Position numbers and translations under genes: made by a program
Part shown: positions 44,207 through 53,164 of the stretch, in pieces
Position numbering within the stretch: position 1 is the first letter of the stretch
Layout: every line of letters starts with the position of its first letter
Source: an uncultured Phascolarctobacterium sp.
Lineage (GTDB): Bacteria > Bacillota > Negativicutes > Acidaminococcales > Acidaminococcaceae
Direction: 5' to 3'
DNA length: 64,000 nucleotides
NCBI GenBank assembly: GCA_900551745.1
Contig: URXA01000003.1
Coordinates: 62,001 to 126,000 of the forward strand
The notes under the pieces: model-generated
The model's input: the letters and a program-made list of their open reading frames with translations, nothing else
Database searches by the model: none
What the model was told of the DNA's origin: nothing

Positions 44207-45400
44207 TTAAAACATATTCAAAAACAGGGTAATAATAAAGGCATTGATAAAATCAATGAACAGACTGCCGACCAAAGGGACGATAAAATAGGCTTTAGGC
44301 GCCGGCCCGTAACGTGCAACGATAGCATTCATATTGGCCATGGCATTAGGCGTAGCACCCATACCGAAGCCGCAGCCGGCAGCGGTAATAACAGCGGCCT
44401 CATAATCGCGCCCCATTAAATTGAAAATAATAAAGCGGGCGAACAAAGCCATCATCGCAGTCTGCGCCAGCAGCATTACCACCAGCGGCAGTGCCAGTTC
44501 GCTGAGCTGCCACAATTTCAGGCCCATAAGTGCCATTGACAGGAAGATCGACAGCGACACGCTGCCCATAACATCGATTTCTTTGGAAAAAACTTCGTAC
44601 CTTCCAGTCAGATCGGACAGGTTGCGAATAACGGCAGCTGCCAGCATCGCACCAATGTACGACGGAAAAGTAACACCAAAAGATGTTATCAGGCCTGTGA
44701 TCCAGGAACCGATACCCATTGCAACCAAAAGCTGACCTATGCCGAAAAGAAAATACTCTTTATCGACAGCATAGGCTTCCTTCCCGACAACAGGAGTTTT
44801 ATGCACCGGCTCCTGCACACATTCAAAACAGAAAAGATTGTCTTTATCGATCAGATAGCGGGCGATCGGCCCGCCGATAACGCTGCCCATAACCAGACCG
44901 AAGGTTGCCGCAGCAATCGCCACAGTCGCCGCCCCCTGCGCGCCCATCTGTTCAAGCAGGGGGCCGAAGGAACCAGCCGTACCATGCCCGCCGACCATCG
45001 GGATCGACCCGGTCGCCATACCGATCAGCGGCCCCAAATTAAAAACCGAGGCCAGTCCGATACCAACAAGGTTCTGCAGAACGATAAGCACGGCGCAGAC
45101 AGCGACCAGCTTCAAAACGCTGAGTCCGCCTTCTTTCAGCATACGCAAGCTGGCCGTATAACCAATGCTGGTAAAAAACATCGTCATAAAAAATCCCTGC
45201 AGTGATGTATCCAGCGTCAAATGCCAAAAGCCTCCGGTCGTCATGACCAGATTCAGCAGAGAAAACAGAACGCCGCCGATAACCGGAGCCGGGATACAGT
45301 ACTGGTCAAAAATATTGAACCTGCGTTTTAAACGCAGGCCAACATAGTATACAACTACTGCTACAGCAGTCATTTGATACATATCCAAATCAATATTCAT
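44207..45400 (-). CDS. gltS: Sodium/glutamate symporter GltS
   Basis: A 397-residue inner-membrane carrier with about ten hydrophobic segments. GLRLKRRFNIFDQYCIPAPV and GGVLFSLLNL open the first repeat; GSIPMVGGHGTAGSFGPLLE is the re-entrant 'GGHGTA' loop of GltS. The second repeat ends with CGFGMGATPNAMANMNAIVA. It imports glutamate with sodium, in line with a glutamate-using anaerobe and a nearby 2-oxoglutarate-type oxidoreductase. It appears monocistronic. Confidence 0.94.
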   Translation of the reverse strand: MNIDLDMYQMTAVAVVVYYVGLRLKRRFNIFDQYCIPAPVIGGVLFSLLNLVMTTGGFWHLTLDTSLQGFFMTMFFTSIGYTASLRMLKEGGLSVLKLVAVCAVLIVLQNLVGIGLASVFNLGPLIGMATGSIPMVGGHGTAGSFGPLLEQMGAQGAATVAIAAATFGLVMGSVIGGPIARYLIDKDNLFCFECVQEPVHKTPVVGKEAYAVDKEYFLFGIGQLLVAMGIGSWITGLITSFGVTFPSYIGAMLAAAVIRNLSDLTGRYEVFSKEIDVMGSVSLSIFLSMALMGLKLWQLSELALPLVVMLLAQTAMMALFARFIIFNLMGRDYEAAVITAAGCGFGMGATPNAMANMNAIVARYGPAPKAYFIVPLVGSLFIDFINAFIITLFLNMF

Positions 45401-45444
45401 CAGGTATCACGATCCTTAAAAAGATTGTTCCACCCATTCGTCCA

Positions 45445-46374
45445 TCATAAAAGGTCGATGTAATCGCAGGCCGCCAAAGCAGCTTCCGTACCATCAGCGG
45501 CAGCCGTCGTCAGCTGGCGCACCTTTTTAACGCGTCCGTCGCCGGCAGCATAAATGCCGGGACAGGAAGTCGCACAATTTTCATCAGTTTTAATGTAACC
45601 ATAAGCGTCCAGCTCAACCAAAGACGCGAAAGCTTTATTATCCGGAACATGGCCGATAGCGATAAAAACGGCATCGACATCCAGCGTCTGTTCCGCGCCG
45701 CTGACCTTATTGCGGATCCCCAGCGACTCCAGCCGTTCAGAGCCATTGATAGCTGTTACTTCACTATCCAGAACGAAAACAACGTTATCATGCTCCTGCA
45801 GCTTTTCCAGCAACCGTTTTTCACCGCTGAAAGTATCGCTGCGATGGATGAGATAAACCTTTTTACTGGTAAAGCTCAATACCAGCGCATCATCGAGCGC
45901 CGTATTACCGCCGCCGACAACGGCCACGTTTTTATCTTTAAAAAAGGCGCCGTCACAGGTAGCGCAGTAGGAAACGCCGGAACCAATAAAACGGTCTTCA
46001 TTTTCCAGGCCCAACGGACGTACCCGCGCGCCGGTCGCCAGAATTACTGCTTTCGCAAGCAGCTCGCCGCCATATTCAGTCTGTACACCTTTATGGCTGC
46101 CGTAATCCTGCAGTCCGGTCACTTTATCGTAAACGATTTCCGCACCCATTTTGATAGCCTGATTATAAAGTGCTTCGGCAAATTCAAAACCGGCAATAGA
46201 TTCAAACCCGGGAAAATTCTCTACATGTGAAGCATTGATGATCTGCCCGCCCTGCAAATACTGCTCGACCAGTTTGACAGATTTACCTGCACGAGCGGCA
46301 TAGACTGCCGCCGTCAAGCCCGCAGTTCCTGCGCCGACGATCAAAACATCCGTCATGATTTGTTTTTCAGTCAT
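45445..46374 (-). CDS. trxB: Thioredoxin-disulfide reductase
   Basis: A 309-residue flavoprotein. DVLIVGAGTAGLTAAVYAAR binds FAD, GVSYCATCDGAFFKDKNVAV contains the redox CATC pair and leads to the NADPH-binding GGGNTALDDALVLS. YAAGDGRVKKVRQLTTAAAD is the final FAD motif (GD). It reduces thioredoxin, encoded 25 nt upstream on the same strand. I start at the ATG at 46374; the upstream ATG at 46398 overlaps the trxA end. Confidence 0.94.
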   Translation of the reverse strand: MTEKQIMTDVLIVGAGTAGLTAAVYAARAGKSVKLVEQYLQGGQIINASHVENFPGFESIAGFEFAEALYNQAIKMGAEIVYDKVTGLQDYGSHKGVQTEYGGELLAKAVILATGARVRPLGLENEDRFIGSGVSYCATCDGAFFKDKNVAVVGGGNTALDDALVLSFTSKKVYLIHRSDTFSGEKRLLEKLQEHDNVVFVLDSEVTAINGSERLESLGIRNKVSGAEQTLDVDAVFIAIGHVPDNKAFASLVELDAYGYIKTDENCATSCPGIYAAGDGRVKKVRQLTTAAADGTEAALAACDYIDLL

Positions 46375-46399
46375 AGTTTCACCGCTTCCCAGCCGCAAT

Positions 46400-46708
46400 T
46401 TATTTCAGCATTGCCAAAATAGCCGGCTTCGGCTGTACGCCGACAGAACGTTTCACTTCCTTGCCGCCTTCAAACACGACAAGGGTAGGAATCGTTTCAA
46501 CTTTATACTTTGCTGCCAGATCCTGATTGGCATCAACATCGATCTTGCAGACTTTCACATCAGTCAGTTCGCTGCCCAGCTGATCAATAACCGGTCCCAG
46601 CATACGGCAGGGGCCGCACCAGGATGCCCAAAAATCTACAAGGACTTTCCCCTCAGCCTGCATAACTTCTTTTTCGAAAGTTTCATTAGTAATATGTACA
46701 ACTGCCAT
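46400..46708 (-). CDS. trxA: Thioredoxin
   Basis: A 102-residue protein with the standard active site DFWASWCGPCRMLGPVID (WCGPC near residue 28) and the cis-proline region ETIPTLVVFEGGKEV. The ATG at 46708 has GGAG eight bases upstream; an ATG at 46729 lies before that site and is not favoured. It forms an operon with trxB. Confidence 0.95.
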   Translation of the reverse strand: MAVVHITNETFEKEVMQAEGKVLVDFWASWCGPCRMLGPVIDQLGSELTDVKVCKIDVDANQDLAAKYKVETIPTLVVFEGGKEVKRSVGVQPKPAILAMLK

Positions 46709-46841
46709 AATAATCGCTCCTTTTATCAATATATTTTATTTATATCTTAATTTTAACCATTAATGATTATAATTGCAACAAATAATAATTACATTATCAT
46801 TGTTAAAATATCAATAAATTTTTTCTGATCAGCTGTAAACT

Positions 46842-46880
46842 AAAAGCACTTTACCGGTCTCTACCCGGCAAAGTGCTTTT
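46842..46880 (-). terminator. Terminator after the GGDEF gene
   Basis: aaaagcactttaccgg pairs with ccggcaaagtgctttt with one mismatch and a short loop. It lies 5 nt after the stop. Confidence 0.82.
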
Positions 46881-46884
46881 ATAT

Positions 46885-48459
46885 TTATTTATGATATATT
46901 TTATACTGTTTCTTGCCGTTTCTTTTGGCTTCATATAAGGCAGCGTCACTCTGACGTATCAGCAGGTCGACGTCCGTAAGCGCAGTACTGACGGCAATGC
47001 CGATACTGGCCGACAGCACGGCAAACTTAGCATTGTCGGCAATCGTCTGCTGCAGACTGTTCAAAAACCTTTCTGCCAAAATTGCCAGCTCCGCATCTGT
47101 TTTCAAACCTAAAACCACAGCTAAAAACTCGTCGCCGCCGACACGGGCAATAAATTCAGCGCCGAAGGTCTGCTTCAGCAGCTTGGCTACCATTACCAAA
47201 ACCGTATCGCCGGCCTGATGTCCATATTCATCGTTGATCTTTTTAAAATTATCAAGGTCGATATAAAAAAGGTTGACATGCTTAGACATGATTTTATTAC
47301 GCGTCATATATTCATAAAAATAACGGCGGTTATAAAGATCTGTCAGCTGGTCGGTATTGGCACTGTAAATAATTTTCTTTTCCAGCTGCCGTTCAACGGT
47401 TACATCGCGGCACATGCACAGCATACCTACAGCCGTACCAAAAACATCAAAAATAGGTTTTTCGTAAATCTCCAGATTTTTTTCACGCCGTCCGACAAGC
47501 ACTTTTGCATCGGCGTAGCCTTTGGCGTTGATCTCACTCATGTCAGCTAAATTCTGCTGTTTCCACTGCTGATATTCCTGCCCGATCATAGCTTCTTTTC
47601 CTTCTGCAAAATACTGCGAGCAGATGTCATTGGCATTGATGATCTTACCGGCCTCGTTAGTCAGCAAAACAGCAAAGGGAAGATTCCGCAGGATAACCTC
47701 CAGCTCCGCTCCCATATTTTCCAGATCAGTGACATCATGTGCGATGCCAACAGTACCTATCAACTGTTCGTTATCATCAAAAATAGGTGACTTATAGGTC
47801 TTGAACTGCCGCATTCCATGCTTAGTTTTGACCTTTTCGTCGAAAATACAGGTTTTCCTTTCCTGCAGGACGATCTCTTCCGATTCCAAACAAATATACT
47901 CACCCTGCTCGTATTCTTCTTTTTTCATATCCCAAATATAATAATGACCGCGGCCTTCGATATCTGCCTTGGTCTTGCCAACGGCGCGGCAAAAACTGTC
48001 ATTGACCTTTAAATGCGCGCCGCGGATATCCTTAAACCATATCAAGCGGGGAATACCGTCGATCCCGGTATCAAGATAACGCTGCGCCAAATTACGGTCT
48101 TTAATAATTTTGATATGTTCAAAAAGCCTGTGCAGCCTAAAAGTCACAAAAGCTTCAGTGCATGGCCTGATCCAAAGATCTGTCAAAGGCTGATAAACAG
48201 CTGTATCCAGCTGCTCTGCAGTTTGCGGCTCAGTACAAAAAACTATCGCGGCATCCGGCTTAGAGTTTTTGGCAACATCTGCCAAAACAGCTTCTGATAA
48301 TTCACAGATAATAACATCGGCAGTTTCAACAGCTGCGTCTGCCGACTGCCTTAAAAGCAGCTCGTGCTCAAAGCCAGCTAAAGGCTCCTGCGCACTGACA
48401 ACATCATATATACGATTATCCTGACTTAAAATCAATACCTGCAGTTTATAATGATACAC
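46885..48459 (-). CDS. PAS-PAS-GGDEF diguanylate cyclase
   Basis: A 524-residue signalling protein. Residues 1-110 resemble a degenerate receiver domain (LQVLILSQDNRIYDVVSAQE). Two PAS domains follow (about 130-245 with PRLIWFKDIRGAHLKVNDSF; about 255-360 with LPFAVLLTNEAGKIINANDI). A C-terminal GGDEF domain occupies about 365-520 (ANTDQLTDLYNRRYFYEY; ARVGGDEFLAVVLG). The intact GGDEF motif predicts c-di-GMP synthesis. The RxxD inhibitory site expected five residues before GGDEF is not present. No membrane segment is seen, so sensing is cytoplasmic, possibly redox or ligand. The start is a GTG at 48459. It lies 154 nt after trxA on the same strand. Confidence 0.9.
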   Translation of the reverse strand: MYHYKLQVLILSQDNRIYDVVSAQEPLAGFEHELLLRQSADAAVETADVIICELSEAVLADVAKNSKPDAAIVFCTEPQTAEQLDTAVYQPLTDLWIRPCTEAFVTFRLHRLFEHIKIIKDRNLAQRYLDTGIDGIPRLIWFKDIRGAHLKVNDSFCRAVGKTKADIEGRGHYYIWDMKKEEYEQGEYICLESEEIVLQERKTCIFDEKVKTKHGMRQFKTYKSPIFDDNEQLIGTVGIAHDVTDLENMGAELEVILRNLPFAVLLTNEAGKIINANDICSQYFAEGKEAMIGQEYQQWKQQNLADMSEINAKGYADAKVLVGRREKNLEIYEKPIFDVFGTAVGMLCMCRDVTVERQLEKKIIYSANTDQLTDLYNRRYFYEYMTRNKIMSKHVNLFYIDLDNFKKINDEYGHQAGDTVLVMVAKLLKQTFGAEFIARVGGDEFLAVVLGLKTDAELAILAERFLNSLQQTIADNAKFAVLSASIGIAVSTALTDVDLLIRQSDAALYEAKRNGKKQYKIYHK

Positions 48460-48644
48460 GTTTTCACATCCAACTTTTTAATTTCTCATAAATTATTACA
48501 CAAGCATATTATTAAAAATATTCTAATTATTTTATTTATATTACATTAAATTATATGCTATTAATTCTTTTTTGTCTACGTTTTCAGCAACATCAGTCTT
48601 CCTATCCTAACGATTATCTATATAATCGATTTACATCAGTTTTT

Positions 48645-48840
48645 TCAATCATCTGCACGATCCTCCGAGCCTGACGACTGCACAGAAATATCAAAATGAT
48701 GTTCTGACTCATACTCATATTCCAATGCTCCCATACCGCTGCTTCCAACTATTTCCGCAGACCTAAACTAACTAACCTGCATTCGCACCACTTAATCCAA
48801 ACACGCCTAAGCTGAAACTATACTTCAAATTTCCCAAAGA
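48645..48840 (-). pseudogene. Probable remnant of an autotransporter beta-barrel C-terminus
   Basis: On the - strand two consecutive frames translate to LKYSFSLGVFGLSGANAG (48840 downward) and, after a frame change and stops, GSSGMGALEYEYESEHHFDI then SVQSSGSEDRADD. Repeated short amphipathic strands and a 'G.lg.eYeY....fdisvQ..' pattern resemble the last strands of autotransporter barrels. In-frame stops and the missing remainder indicate decay. The call rests on pattern resemblance only. Confidence 0.35.
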
Positions 48841-48882
48841 TCGTTTTTTAATAGCAAAATATTTGTTTGAATCAAAAAAAAA

Positions 48883-48945
48883 CTCCAACACATAGTGCTG
48901 GAGCATGAACTAGAGTTATTGTGCCATGTCTCAAAACACAATAAC
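48883..48945 (-). terminator. Two hairpins after the SLC13 gene
   Basis: An inner stem gttattgtg/cacaataac (48915-48945) is followed, in - strand order, by CTCCAGCA/TGTTGGAG with a 5-base loop (48883-48903) and nine Ts. The second is a clear terminator for the SLC13 gene. Confidence 0.75.
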
Positions 48946-49000
48946 GCAGTTCAAAAAATATATTAAAATTTATTATCATCAAAGTGTAAGATTAATTCAA

Positions 49001-50278
49001 TCAAGCTTGTACAGGGAAAAAAGGCCAAACTACCGGAATAACAATAATCGAAACTATTAAACATACTGCAACAAGTCCTGATCCGGCTTTTACATAATCC
49101 ATAAATTTGTACCCGCCGGGGCCAAGGACCAAAGTGTTTGGCGGTGTCCCTACCGGTGAAGCAAAAGCACAGGAGGATGCAATTAAAATTGCCATAAGCA
49201 CAGCCTTGGGAGAAGCCCCCATTTGTACTGAAAGAGCAATGCCTACAGGGCAAAGCAACGCTTTAGAAGCAGTATTAGACATAAACTGCGTTAAAATAAC
49301 TGCCAGTGTAAAAAGCACTGCTGTCACTACATATGGGGACGGATCTCCTCCCAGCATTTTTACAGTAGTTTCTGCTATCAATTTACCAGCGCCGCTCGTA
49401 TTCATAGCAGTCGCGACAGGAATCATACCTGCAAACAGGAAAATAGTTACCCAGTCAATAGAATTATACGCCTGCTTTTCTGTCAGACAGCCAGTAAGTA
49501 CTGCTGCCACTGCGCCGACAACTGCTGCTATTTCCAGCGATACTACGCCTGTTGCCATGCTCCCAATTACACCAATCATTATGATACCACAAATAACTTG
49601 TTTCTTTGGGCTTGTTTCATTTTCTAAAATTTCCTCTTCAACTTCAACATCAAGATTGGAACTATCTTTAGGCAACAGATATTTACCAATAAACATCATA
49701 TAGACAATACCGGCAATCGTAATGGGAATGCCTATATAAGCATATTCAAAGAATCCAAACTGCAAGTTCTCCATACCTGCTGCTTTTAAGGCAACATTAG
49801 CCAAAATGTTCGGCGGCGTCCCGATCAATGTAATCGTGCCTCCAAGTCCTGCTGCGAACGCTAAAGGCATAAGCTGTCTTGATGCTGAGAGCTTTGCTTT
49901 TGAACAGATACCCATAACAACGGGAATCAAACATGCCGCTGTTCCTGTATTCGACAAAAACGCCGACATCAATGCCGCAATAACCATGATTCCAATCATC
50001 AAACTATTTTCACCTTTACCAAATAAACGGACTACCCCTCCGCCTATTTTTTGGGCAAGGCCTGTATAAAACATCGCAGCTCCAACAACAAACATTCCTC
50101 CAAAAAGTACTACTGTCGAATCAGCAAGGCCTAAAAAAATCTGTTCTTCAGGCACCAGTCCTAAAGCACAACAGGCGATAGATGCTCCTATCGCGGTCAT
50201 TGCCAGCGGGATCATTTCTGTAACAAATAAAAGTGCAACTACTGCCAGCAAAATCAAACATTTTATTGCAGGTGTCAT
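49001..50278 (-). CDS. SLC13/DASS family anion (dicarboxylate/citrate) transporter
   Basis: A 425-residue membrane protein with about eleven helices. Both substrate/sodium-binding SNT motifs of the DASS family are visible: SAFLSNTGTAACLIP (near residue 110) and TQFMSNTASKALLCP (near 335). Each is followed by a loop with a TPPN element (IGTPPNILAN; VGTPPNTLVLGPGGYKFMDY). Such carriers take up succinate, fumarate, citrate or sulfate with sodium. The small ORF upstream (19-nt gap) and a divergent LysR gene suggest a regulated uptake locus. AGGAGG stands before the ATG. Confidence 0.9.
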   Translation of the reverse strand: MTPAIKCLILLAVVALLFVTEMIPLAMTAIGASIACCALGLVPEEQIFLGLADSTVVLFGGMFVVGAAMFYTGLAQKIGGGVVRLFGKGENSLMIGIMVIAALMSAFLSNTGTAACLIPVVMGICSKAKLSASRQLMPLAFAAGLGGTITLIGTPPNILANVALKAAGMENLQFGFFEYAYIGIPITIAGIVYMMFIGKYLLPKDSSNLDVEVEEEILENETSPKKQVICGIIMIGVIGSMATGVVSLEIAAVVGAVAAVLTGCLTEKQAYNSIDWVTIFLFAGMIPVATAMNTSGAGKLIAETTVKMLGGDPSPYVVTAVLFTLAVILTQFMSNTASKALLCPVGIALSVQMGASPKAVLMAILIASSCAFASPVGTPPNTLVLGPGGYKFMDYVKAGSGLVAVCLIVSIIVIPVVWPFFPVQA

Positions 50279-50297
50279 TACAACTGCCTCCTATCTT

Positions 50298-50519
50298 CTA
50301 TTTTTTATCATTTTTAAATAAATTTACATACTGAAAAGTATTTAAAAATAACTTTCCATCTTCTCCGTTATGCGGAAAAACTCGCATATTATTTTTTCTG
50401 TTTTCGACAATACGATGATAATATCGCTTATCTACTTGAGCAAGGAACTCTTTTATCCTTAAAATTTCCCGTTCATCATCTTTCAACATAACCATTGCCT
50501 GAGACACAACCGCTGCCAT
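50298..50519 (-). CDS. Small charged protein of unknown function
   Basis: A protein of about 73 aa rich in Lys, Arg and Glu (LKDDEREILRIKEFL; KRYYHRIVENRKNNMRVF). It is probably helical and cytoplasmic; no family was recognised. The start is unclear: the ATG at 50519 directly abuts an AAGGAG with no spacing, so a nearby GTG a few codons inside is possible. The frame extends to 50585 with a TTG. It is cotranscribed with the SLC13 transporter and might modulate it. Confidence 0.45.
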   Translation of the reverse strand: MAAVVSQAMVMLKDDEREILRIKEFLAQVDKRYYHRIVENRKNNMRVFPHNGEDGKLFLNTFQYVNLFKNDKK

Positions 50520-50585
50520 CTCCTTTCTGTAAAATTTAACGAGAACCTTTCGTCGAATGTAGTATACAATAAATTCTATATACAA

Positions 50586-50948
50586 AAAAATATCTGTTAT
50601 TCATCACATTTATGCCGATCTTTTCTATTTATTTATTTTAGTACGAAAATAATACATTTATAAAAGTATATAGTTTCCAAGCATTTCCATTTTTATAAAA
50701 CAATCTTTTGTATCAGAATGTAAACAACTATTTTAAGTTGTCTTTATCCTATTTTTCATATATATATCTTTCATTTAGTTTATAACTGCCTGTCAAGCCA
50801 TAAAAATCAGTCCATTTCAGTATATTTTTGCTGTTTTATTCTCAAAATATTATGTTGGCAATGTCTGTTCTTGACTTTTACAGATCCATAAACCTATAAT
50901 AAATAATTAAAAATGAATCATAATTATATTGTTAATGAGGGCAGTATT
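50586..50948. other. Divergent promoter region between the SLC13 operon and lysR
   Basis: AT-rich sequence with no gene. It must hold the promoters of both operons and presumably the LysR binding site; I could not fix a unique T-N11-A operator. Confidence 0.5.
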
Positions 50949-51830
50949 ATGGAACTGGAAAATTTCAGAAATTTCTTGGCTATCATCGAAGCAGAAGGAT
51001 TCACAGAAGCTTCGTCATACGTAGAAGTCGAACAACCTGCTCTAAGCAGGCAGCTTAAAGCTATAGAAAATTACTTTGGCACAAAATTACTTATTGCTTC
51101 CCGCGGAAGCAGAAATCTTATTTTGACGGACGCAGGCAGGATATTATATCAAAAAGCCAAATATATTTGCGCCTTAGAAGATTTAGCAAAAAAGGACATC
51201 GAAACTTCCTTGAATACGAAAACTTTAAAGATAAGCTCTACCAACGTCGAAACCTCCTGGCTCATAAAACTTGTTTTAAAAGATTTTCGGCAGCTTTGCC
51301 CTCAGGTAGATTATAAAATCCAAGAATGTTCTCCTTCCAATTTTATTCATAACCTAATATCAGGAGAATCAGATTTTGGATTTCTTAATACATCAGCACC
51401 TAATGAAAATTCTCTTGATATCATATTCAGTCACAAGTTAGAATTATCCGCAGTCTTTCACAAAGACTCTCCGTGGCGAGGAAATGACTCAAAAGCTATT
51501 ACTTTAGAAGATCTTGCCGATATTCCCCTAAGTATACCAGCCTCCTGTAGTTTCTTTCTTAAAGAATGTTATGCTAAAGCATCTTTAACCCCTCATATTC
51601 TAAGTATCTGCACAAATTATGAAACTGTCTTACAGTGGCCTATAGAAAATTTAGCAGCAGCAATTATCCCTGTTTCGTCCAAAGAAACCCTGCATAAAGA
51701 TCTTATCATAAAAAAAATAACCAATATCAAGAGGCCGTTTTATAAAACTATTGTAAAACTGAAAAACCGTTCGCTTCCCAAAGTTGCTCAAAAATTTTTA
51801 GATTTTTATTCCCGAAGAGTAATCCTATAA
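50949..51830 (+). CDS. LysR family transcriptional regulator
   Basis: A 293-residue regulator. The N-terminal winged helix (LENFRNFLAIIEAEGFTEAS; VEQPALSRQLKAIENYFGTK; then LTDAGRILYQKAKYI) is canonical LysR. The C-terminal half is a periplasmic-binding-protein-like effector domain (about residues 90-290). The ATG at 50949 has GAGG eight bases upstream. Divergent orientation from the SLC13 operon implies that it controls that operon in response to the transported acid or a related metabolite (inference). Confidence 0.9.
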   Translation: MELENFRNFLAIIEAEGFTEASSYVEVEQPALSRQLKAIENYFGTKLLIASRGSRNLILTDAGRILYQKAKYICALEDLAKKDIETSLNTKTLKISSTNVETSWLIKLVLKDFRQLCPQVDYKIQECSPSNFIHNLISGESDFGFLNTSAPNENSLDIIFSHKLELSAVFHKDSPWRGNDSKAITLEDLADIPLSIPASCSFFLKECYAKASLTPHILSICTNYETVLQWPIENLAAAIIPVSSKETLHKDLIIKKITNIKRPFYKTIVKLKNRSLPKVAQKFLDFYSRRVIL

Positions 51831-52090
51831 AAACGCAGCTATAAATACACTTATACGTCGTCAATATTTCTAAAGCATTTTTTAATATCTTAGTTGTATA
51901 TTAAAATGCCGTCGTACTGCCACAAACTGTAATGATGGATTTCAGTCCTGTTTCTTTCCGGAGGATTACTTAACAGTAGTTTTAGACTCTTTCCTTACCG
52001 TTATGTATTCCCCCTACGCAATCGACAGACGCTTTTACTTGTTCATCTAATTTTATTTCACTCTTATAAAATAGAAATAACAATCAACAT
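51831..52090. other. Intergenic region after lysR
   Basis: No intact gene. On the - strand at about 51900-52045 there is a broken reading frame (DEQVKASVDCVGGIHNGKER, stops, then VILRKETGLKSIITVCGST) that could be a gene remnant. I could not assign it. Confidence 0.3.
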
Positions 52091-52141
52091 ACAAAACGCT
52101 CTGTGTCATTTTTTTGCAAAAGATGACACAGAGCGTTTTGT
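52091..52141. terminator. Bidirectional terminator
   Basis: A perfect 19-bp stem (acaaaacgctctgtgtcat and its complement) has a 13-base loop. It lies between lysR (+) and btuF (-). Confidence 0.85.
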
Positions 52142-52242
52142 TTATCAATCTTTTTTAGAAACTTACAATATCAATTTCATCAATAAATGACCAATGTAAA
52201 ACAGAATAATATATTTCTTACAAGTTTATCCAAGATAATATC

Positions 52243-53133
52243 TTATGTATTATGTTCCGGATAAACTAATTTTGAAATATGGTCTACAGCATCTACAAAA
52301 TACTGTGTACTGGAACTCATATAACGATCTTCCGTCACCACAACATTCTTGTTTTGTATTGCTTTTATCTGCGTAAATGCTGGATCACCTAAAATTTCTT
52401 CGACCATATTACTATCTCTGACTGATACAGAACATATAATAACATCCGGATCTAATTTTATTATTTGTTCCTTCGACAAGTGTTCTCCTCTTTGCAAATT
52501 CAGCAATCCTGCTCCATTCACAGCATTTGCTTCTTTGCAAATATTATCAAAAGATCCGTTTTTCCTTCCAAATGCTCCATTAATTGAATAGCCTATAACA
52601 GTTTTATATCCATCAATATTTTTTAAGCGGTTTCTAACTGACTGCATTTTACTGTCCATTTGCTTCACAACTATTTTGCCTTTATTTTCCACACCTAAGT
52701 TTTTGGCAATATACATAATTCTTTTTTTGATTGCTTCATATCCTTCCGGAACCTCTAATGGAATAACATTAAAGCCACAATCTCTTAAAGTATCTGCCTG
52801 AGCCCTAGTGAAAACAACTGGTATAAGGATAACATCCGGTTTTAAATTTATTATTTCTTCTGTACTCGGTCTTTCTGAAACTTTATTTTTGATTTTATTA
52901 GCTTTCTTGGCAACTATTTCATTACTTGATTTTCTACTGGCATCACTTATAGCCACAATACTTTCAGGTTCAAGTAAATCTAATACAATTTCTTCAAGCG
53001 CGGGAGAAATTGCCAGTACTCTTTTGTAACCAATTGGTTTCTTCGGTAATTCACTTCTTGAATCGTCCATACTATTTTGAACACCGATAACCAAAAACAA
53101 AAACACACTAACTATAAAAATTATTTTTTTCAT
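52243..53133 (-). CDS. btuF: Periplasmic B12/iron-type ABC substrate-binding protein (BtuF-like)
   Basis: A 296-residue class III binding protein. An N-terminal hydrophobic segment (MKKIIFIVSVFLFLVIGV) acts as signal or anchor; no lipobox Cys is present. YKRVLAISPALEEIVLDLL, LKPDVILIPVVFTRAQADTL and LDPDVIICSVSVRD are family strands, with a backbone helix between the lobes. It binds corrinoid or siderophore for an inner-membrane BtuCD/FhuBC-type ABC transporter. The cobalamin riboswitch upstream of the operon makes a corrinoid the likely ligand. The permease and ATPase genes are not next to it; a terminator follows. Confidence 0.82.
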   Translation of the reverse strand: MKKIIFIVSVFLFLVIGVQNSMDDSRSELPKKPIGYKRVLAISPALEEIVLDLLEPESIVAISDASRKSSNEIVAKKANKIKNKVSERPSTEEIINLKPDVILIPVVFTRAQADTLRDCGFNVIPLEVPEGYEAIKKRIMYIAKNLGVENKGKIVVKQMDSKMQSVRNRLKNIDGYKTVIGYSINGAFGRKNGSFDNICKEANAVNGAGLLNLQRGEHLSKEQIIKLDPDVIICSVSVRDSNMVEEILGDPAFTQIKAIQNKNVVVTEDRYMSSSTQYFVDAVDHISKLVYPEHNT

Positions 53134-53164
53134 ATTTAACTATTAGCTGCCATCACTAATCTCC

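Noticed and set aside
44801..45205. + strand frame opposite gltS
   Set aside because: Antisense shadow of a GC-richer gene; composition of the translation is not protein-like.
51900..52045. Broken - strand frame with VDCVGGIHNGKER and VILRKETGLKSIITVCGST
   Set aside because: Several stops and no recognised family; kept only as a note on the intergenic region.
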